From Clostridiales bacterium (GTDB lineage Bacteria; Bacillota; Clostridia; Lachnospirales; Lachnospiraceae): a DNA stretch of 64,000 bases. Both the position numbers and the translations under genes were made by a program. The notes beneath the pieces were generated by a model, which worked only from the letters and a program-made list of their open reading frames with translations, was not told the DNA's origin and did not search any database. Shown in pieces: positions 60,038 to 64,000 of the stretch. The stretch is from NCBI GenBank assembly GCA_018376135.1, contig JAHABX010000018.1, positions 9,322 to 73,321 on the forward strand, given 5' to 3'. Numbering within the stretch: position 1 is the first letter of the stretch; each line of letters starts with the position of its first letter.

Positions 60038-60694
60038 ATGAAAAAAATAGTATCTACATTATTGTTATTTGCTTTGGTATTTTCCTTTATTCCTAAGGAA
60101 ATAAAAGCGGAAGAAAAGCAAGTAATAAGTTATGAAGAGTATGCAAATGCTTTAGTTGAAAAGTTTGCTGAATATGGAAGGGTATTAGAAGTACAGCCGC
60201 AAAATGAAGAGTTTGTATATACAAAAGATTTATTAGATGAGGAACTGAGAAAAGCGGAAATATATTTAGCAACACCTATAACATTTTCAGTTGTTGAAAA
60301 AAATATTTCTAAAGATAAAAGTATAATGCATCCTAAAAGTATGATTGGAACAGAAAGCTTTTATGATGAAGTAGCAGTGATTTTTGGTAATGCGCCTATG
60401 CCTGAGGCGGTTGCAACTGTAGGAGTGACAGCAACGCTTACTTTGGATTATCAGACAGATTGTATTGTGAGTGGAGGAAGCCCTTCGTGTGTAATTATGG
60501 GAGGTGTTGCTATAGATGATTATTTTGAATTATTATCATACAAAACCAGAATTAGTAATGCTTCCGCTACGTCTAAAAACAGAAATATTATGTATACAAT
60601 AAAAGGAAGATTTAAGTTAGACTATAGTGCAGTAGGTGTTACAGCATGGCAAAAAGTAGATAAAGAGTTTATTGTTGGGTTTAATCCGTTCTAG
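60038..60694 (+). CDS. Secreted protein of unknown function
   Basis: A 218-residue protein with a clear signal peptide (MKKIVSTLLLFALVFSF...IKA, residues 1-24) and a mature domain with a charged N-terminal helix, then beta-rich sequence with one pair of cysteines (TDCIVSGGSPSC). It follows the protease gene by 52 nt and AAAGGAA precedes the ATG. No family is recognised. It could be a protease partner, inhibitor or another quorum-controlled exoprotein. Confidence 0.65.
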   Translation: MKKIVSTLLLFALVFSFIPKEIKAEEKQVISYEEYANALVEKFAEYGRVLEVQPQNEEFVYTKDLLDEELRKAEIYLATPITFSVVEKNISKDKSIMHPKSMIGTESFYDEVAVIFGNAPMPEAVATVGVTATLTLDYQTDCIVSGGSPSCVIMGGVAIDDYFELLSYKTRISNASATSKNRNIMYTIKGRFKLDYSAVGVTAWQKVDKEFIVGFNPF

Positions 60695-60778
60695 TGTGTT
60701 TAAGTGTGTCGATTATTTTGATTATATCAAGACAATATTACAAAATGGGAGACGGTGAGAAAATAGATATACTCAAAT

Positions 60779-60816
60779 GGGTAAGGGTATGACTGTAGTC
60801 AGTTATACCCTTACCC
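60779..60816. repeat. Perfect 12-bp inverted repeat after the secreted-protein gene
   Basis: GGGTAAGGGTAT (60779-60790) and ATACCCTTACCC (60805-60816) form a perfect stem around a 14-nt loop. No T-run follows, so it may be a terminator remnant, an mRNA-stabilising end or a protein site. The rest of 60695-60926 is AT-rich with nothing recognised. Confidence 0.6.
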
Positions 60817-60926
60817 TAATATTAAAAATGATGGTGAATTGAAAAAGTAAATTCTAGTGCGGGATTAAATTCCAAAGGTTAAAAAAAGCGATTTCTTATC
60901 TCTTACAATGATATTTTTTTCTTCTT

Positions 60927-61298
60927 ATGATATACTTTGGACTGACGCTGTACCAGCCGCTGTCGGATCCGGAACCGTTCACTGAGGTACAGGAGTGGCT
61001 CACAGAGCATGGCATTCCCATGAAGATAGCTGCAGAACTGCCGGATGACCTTTTGGAGGATCTGAAGGTCCGCATGGAAAATTCAGAGTACATCATCGGT
61101 GAGCTGAAGGATTCGTCTACCCCGGAGCAGATAAAGTTGTCGTTTGATATCTGGATCGAAAACGACAAAAATTCAGAGCATGAGGTTTATGAAACAAGCT
61201 TACCTGTAAATCAATCGGTGGACATTTTTGAATCGATTCAGTATACATATGGAACGGTATTAGATATGTCCAATGCCTATTTGGAGAAAGGAAGTTGA
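60927..61298 (+). CDS. Hypothetical protein, possibly an N-terminally truncated gene
   Basis: A 123-residue acidic protein with no membrane segment and no recognised domain. There is no ribosome binding site before the ATG at 60927, only a T-rich stretch. The first two thirds (60940-61190) are clearly richer in GC than the surrounding agr-like island, as if it were the remnant of a gene from elsewhere. The coordinates assume the first ATG of the open frame. Confidence 0.4.
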   Translation: MIYFGLTLYQPLSDPEPFTEVQEWLTEHGIPMKIAAELPDDLLEDLKVRMENSEYIIGELKDSSTPEQIKLSFDIWIENDKNSEHEVYETSLPVNQSVDIFESIQYTYGTVLDMSNAYLEKGS

Positions 61299-61301
61299 AA
61301 T

Positions 61302-61418
61302 ATGTCACCTTTTTTTACTTTATTAAGATATATTGATATTATGCACAACATATTGCAAATAACATTTTATATAATGGGAATATTGGCTTTTGCAAAATAT
61401 TTAAAAGAGCACAAGTGA
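61302..61418 (+). CDS. Small hydrophobic membrane peptide
   Basis: A 38-residue ORF (MSPFFTLLRYIDIM...KEHK) with GAAAGGAAG about 8 nt before the ATG and one predicted membrane helix (about residues 16-32). It starts 3 nt after the previous ORF, suggesting coupling. It could be a small regulator or toxin-like peptide; nothing more can be said. Confidence 0.45.
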   Translation: MSPFFTLLRYIDIMHNILQITFYIMGILAFAKYLKEHK

Positions 61419-61455
61419 AAAAAGAAAAATGTGTAATTCAGCCTGCGGAAATTTA

Positions 61456-61482
61456 CCGCTCTTTTGAGAAGAGAGCGGTTTG
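61456..61482 (+). terminator. Probable terminator
   Basis: ACCGCTCTT/AAGAGAGCGGT hairpin followed by TTGTT, ending the AT-rich island before the araC-dmt-act genes. Confidence 0.65.
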
Positions 61483-61596
61483 TTCATGTATTTTTTACCC
61501 CCGGTCAATCTGAGACGAAGCTGAAAAATGAAGATATTTTACAAGCTTTTTGAAAAAAAGAGTGGTAAAATAAAAATTGTTCGGGAGGAAATACAT

Positions 61597-62436
61597 GTGA
61601 AGAAAGAAGCAAGAACAATAGTTTATGATGATGAACTTCGGATAGAAGCCTATCGGTTTGAAGGAATTGTACAGCCCTTCCCCAATCATTTCCACGAATA
61701 CTATGTCATTGGTTTTATAGAGGAAGGAGAAAGATACCTGTCCTGCAAGAACCAGGAATATGTAATTACAAAAGGCAACATTATTTTATTTAATCCGGGA
61801 GACAATCACGGATGTGTACAGCATGATGGCGGGACGTTGGATTACCGGGGATTCAATATCCCAAGGACAATCATGCTGGATCTGGCAGAGGAAGTGACTG
61901 GAAAGAGGATGCTTTCCGGTTTTTCAAAGAATGTGATTTTGGATGAAGAAGTGACCTGCTATTTACGTCCGCTTCACGAAATGGTGATGAGGGGTTCCGG
62001 AGAGTTTGGAAAGGAAGAAAATTTGCTTCTTTTGCTGTCCCTGTTGTTTCAGAGATATGGTCAGCCGTTTGAAAGCTGTATTCCGGAGTGCCGGGAAGAA
62101 ATTGAGAAAGCCTGTGCCTTTATGGAACAGCATTATGCCGGGCATATTTATTTAGATCAGATCTGTCGTTGTGCCGGGCTTAGTAAATCTGCCCTGCTTC
62201 GGGCATTTACAAAATCCAAAGGTGTGACCCCGTATCTTTATCTGCAAAATATCCGTATTGGGGAAGCAAAGAAACTGTTGGAGCAGGGAGTGGCTCCAAT
62301 CAAAGCGGCACTGTTGACTGGATTTTCTGACCAAAGTCACTTTACAAATTATTTCAACAGCTTTATCGGTCTTGCTCCCGGTCTTTACCGTGATATTTTC
62401 AGGACTGAAAAAAGAGGTAATCAGAATGGAGAATAA
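61597..62436 (+). CDS. AraC family transcriptional regulator
   Basis: A 279-residue regulator with an N-terminal cupin (PFPNHFHEYYVIGFIEEGER; FNPGDNHGC) and C-terminal AraC helix-turn-helix pair (IYLDQICRCAGLSKSALLRAF; APIKAALLTGFSDQSHFTNYF). The start is taken as GTG at 61597, with GGGAGG 9 nt upstream, not the ATG at 61528. It overlaps the next gene by 11 nt and probably controls it; the ligand is unknown. AraC-DMT pairs of this kind are common in Firmicutes. Confidence 0.88.
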   Translation: MKKEARTIVYDDELRIEAYRFEGIVQPFPNHFHEYYVIGFIEEGERYLSCKNQEYVITKGNIILFNPGDNHGCVQHDGGTLDYRGFNIPRTIMLDLAEEVTGKRMLSGFSKNVILDEEVTCYLRPLHEMVMRGSGEFGKEENLLLLLSLLFQRYGQPFESCIPECREEIEKACAFMEQHYAGHIYLDQICRCAGLSKSALLRAFTKSKGVTPYLYLQNIRIGEAKKLLEQGVAPIKAALLTGFSDQSHFTNYFNSFIGLAPGLYRDIFRTEKRGNQNGE

Positions 62437-63319
62437 ACAGACTGCCGGGCATTTATTAGCCCTGCTTACAATTATTATCTGGGGAACTACTTTTATTTCT
62501 ACAAAAATTCTGCTGGTGGATTTTCATCCGGTAGAGATTTTATTTTTCCGGTTTATCATGGGACTGCTGATCCTGATACTGGTCTGTCCGCGCCGCTTAA
62601 AAGGGATAACACGCAGCCAGGAAATCACCTTTGCTGCCGCTGGTTTGTGCGGAGTCTGTATGTACTACCTGTTGGAAAACATAGCTCTGACCTTTACGCT
62701 GGCTTCCAACGTAGGTGTCATCATTTCAGTGGCTCCCTTTTTTACGGCAATTTTGACTCATCTGTTTATGAAGGATGAGGAAAAACTGCGTCCTGATTTT
62801 TTCATCGGCTTTGTCGTTGCTATGATCGGAATTTTTTTGATCAGCTTCAATGGTTCCAAATTGGAATTGAACCCGGCAGGCGATCTTCTTGCTCTGCTGG
62901 CAGCTTTGGTATGGGCATGCTATTCTGTATTGACAAAAAAGATCGGCAGCTATGGTTATCCTACCATTCTCACCACAAGAAGGGTGTTCTTTTATGGTAT
63001 CCTGTTTATGATACCTGCCCTGTTCCTGTTTGACTTTAAGCTGGAACTGACAAGGTTCGCTGACCCGGTTTATCTGTTCAATATCGTTTATCTGGGGCTG
63101 GGCGCTTCCGCTCTTTGCTTTGTCACCTGGAATTTTGCCGTCAAAGTGTTGGGAGCGGTCAAGACAAGTATTTATATTTACATGGTTCCGGTTATTACAG
63201 TAGTGACTTCGGTGGTGATTTTACATGAAAAAATCACAGTGCTGGCAGGCCTTGGAACGGTTTTGACTTTGGCAGGACTCTTTCTTTCCGAAAGCAGGCT
63301 GTTTAAGAAAAGAGGCTGA
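62426..63319 (+). CDS. DMT family (EamA) exporter
   Basis: A 297-residue, ten-helix membrane protein with two EamA repeats. The first has TIIIWGTTFISTKILL, HPVEILFFRFIMGLL and LTLASNVGVIISVAPFFTAIL. The second has ALVWACYSVLTKK and VVILHEKITVLAGLGTVLTLAGL. The family exports amino acids and metabolites. The start at 62426 follows GAGGT and overlaps the regulator gene by 11 nt. Confidence 0.92.
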   Translation: MENKQTAGHLLALLTIIIWGTTFISTKILLVDFHPVEILFFRFIMGLLILILVCPRRLKGITRSQEITFAAAGLCGVCMYYLLENIALTFTLASNVGVIISVAPFFTAILTHLFMKDEEKLRPDFFIGFVVAMIGIFLISFNGSKLELNPAGDLLALLAALVWACYSVLTKKIGSYGYPTILTTRRVFFYGILFMIPALFLFDFKLELTRFADPVYLFNIVYLGLGASALCFVTWNFAVKVLGAVKTSIYIYMVPVITVVTSVVILHEKITVLAGLGTVLTLAGLFLSESRLFKKRG

Positions 63320-63375
63320 AACACGGATTTACAGAACGGGAAATGCTGCGTTTGCGGTAATTTAGGAGAACATAA

Positions 63376-63741
63376 ATGAAAATTGAAAGAATCACAGCGG
63401 ACTTATCCGTGTGCAAAGTAGAGAATTATTCAAAGGTAGATTTGTCACAGGAATACTGCTTTATTGGCAAGACTGATGAAGAAAATTCGCTGGTCTGCCT
63501 GACGGAAAATGTACCGGAAAATGCAACGGTACGGGATGACGGCTGGAAAGCGTTTAGAATACAAGGAACATTAGACTTTTCATTGATCGGAATTTTGTCA
63601 AAAATATCTGCTGTTCTTGCAGGAAACAAAATAGGAATCTTTGCAATTTCAACGTATAATACGGATTACATCCTTGTAAAAGCAGAAAATTATAATGACG
63701 CGTTATCTGCGCTTGCTAACGCAGGTTATCATATTGAATAA
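63376..63741 (+). CDS. ACT domain-containing protein
   Basis: A 121-residue protein with two ACT-like halves. DFSLIGILSKISAVLAGNKIGIFAISTYNTDYILV is the typical ACT ligand-binding pattern. Such small proteins resemble the amino-acid-sensing CASTOR/ACT_7 group and are of unknown role in bacteria. It follows the DMT exporter by 56 nt, so it may sense or modulate an amino acid that the exporter carries. Confidence 0.85.
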   Translation: MKIERITADLSVCKVENYSKVDLSQEYCFIGKTDEENSLVCLTENVPENATVRDDGWKAFRIQGTLDFSLIGILSKISAVLAGNKIGIFAISTYNTDYILVKAENYNDALSALANAGYHIE

Positions 63742-63742
63742 A

Positions 63743-63800
63743 GAATGCCCCTGTTGAAAGACCGAAAGCTTTCCGGCTTCCAAAGGGGCATTCAGGTTTT
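63743..63800 (+). terminator. Intrinsic terminator of the araC-dmt-act genes
   Basis: GAATGCCCCT/AGGGGCATTC stem with an inner CCGAAAG/CTTTCCGG stem, followed by AGGTTTT. Confidence 0.85.
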
Positions 63801-63847
63801 AGCAGAGGTTACCCTCAGTGTACAAGGGGACACACGCCCTGAATCGT

Positions 63848-63985
63848 GATATTCGCCCGATTTTCTGTGTCCAGTACGCCTTAATTGTCCGCCTTGAAAA
63901 GCGGGCGAATATCTACGAGCAGGGTCGTAGAGTTGAGCGAGGATGAATTTGGACTCCTGCAAGGCACTTGAACGAGGCGTACTGG
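63848..63985. repeat. Interleaved inverted repeats in non-coding DNA at the right end
   Basis: The 12-bp pair GATATTCGCCCG (63848-63859) and CGGGCGAATATC (63902-63913) is interleaved with the pair CCAGTACGCC (63871-63880) and GGCGTACTGG (63976-63985), so both cannot form nested hairpins. No gene is recognised between 63801 and 64000. It could be a folded RNA, a regulatory region or the start of a mobile element lying outside the window. Confidence 0.5.
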
Positions 63986-64000
63986 ACGTACGCCGAATGA

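Noticed and set aside
1..64000. tRNA or rRNA genes, CRISPR arrays, insertion sequences
   Set aside because: All intergenic gaps were read; none holds a cloverleaf-like sequence, rRNA signature, regularly spaced repeats or a transposase with terminal repeats.

Overview
The window looks like a chromosomal segment of a Gram-positive gut Firmicute of the class Clostridia, most likely family Lachnospiraceae. Supporting this are strong AGGAGG-type ribosome binding sites, moderate GC content, small lineage-typical proteins (DUF6472, DUF6465), split purine enzymes (PurO plus a stand-alone AICAR formyltransferase), a priA-def-fmt-yugP-rsmB-rlmN-prpC-prkC-rsgA-rpe-thiN housekeeping run, galacto-N-biose/galactose genes, and ZTP and tetrahydrofolate riboswitches. 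All names come from reading the protein sequences; no database search was run.

Layout. 1-10.5 kb: the 3' end of a GH112 phosphorylase, an aldose epimerase, a three-domain fusion protein, an FMN hydroxy-acid oxidase, a ZTP-riboswitch-controlled purO-purH pair, and galK-galT with a divergent AraC regulator. 10.5-14.7 kb: a DUF6465 protein and a CbiMNQO cobalt ECF transporter whose ATPase is fused to the cobaltochelatase CbiK. 14.8-24.2 kb: a ten-gene Mrp/Mbh-type cation/proton antiporter operon with four large antiporter-like subunits. 24.2-27.8 kb: a MATE exporter, a DUF1622 protein, a folate transporter with a THF riboswitch, and nudC. 28-32.6 kb: a RpiR-regulated PTS/oxidoreductase operon of unknown substrate. 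32.6-38.5 kb: coaBC/coaX, a PD-(D/E)XK protein, a carbamate kinase and murE, the last two driven by divergent promoters that appear to share one -35 box. 38.6-50.4 kb: the housekeeping cluster above. 50.5-55.6 kb: rpsB-tsf, then a glucose-family PTS with an antiterminator site and its LicT-type antiterminator.

The most unusual part is the AT-rich stretch 55.7-61.4 kb, an accessory-gene-regulator (agr) type peptide-signalling locus in the order response regulator, AgrB, histidine kinase, AgrD. The AgrD-like peptide (50 aa, absent from standard ORF calls) has a serine where most AgrDs carry the ring cysteine. AgrB keeps its catalytic His/Cys pair but lacks the first membrane region. A frameshifted small ORF with a 13-nt repeat duplication precedes the regulator. 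Two exact 9-bp direct repeats 21 bp apart, the geometry of LytTR binding sites, sit just upstream of agrD. Downstream lie a small membrane protein, a secreted V8-like serine protease and a secreted protein of unknown function. This may be an intact, a decaying or a receiver-only quorum-sensing module controlling a secreted protease.

The window ends with an AraC regulator, a DMT exporter, an ACT-domain protein and about 200 bases of non-coding DNA with interleaved inverted repeats. No rRNA, tRNA, CRISPR array or insertion sequence was recognised.
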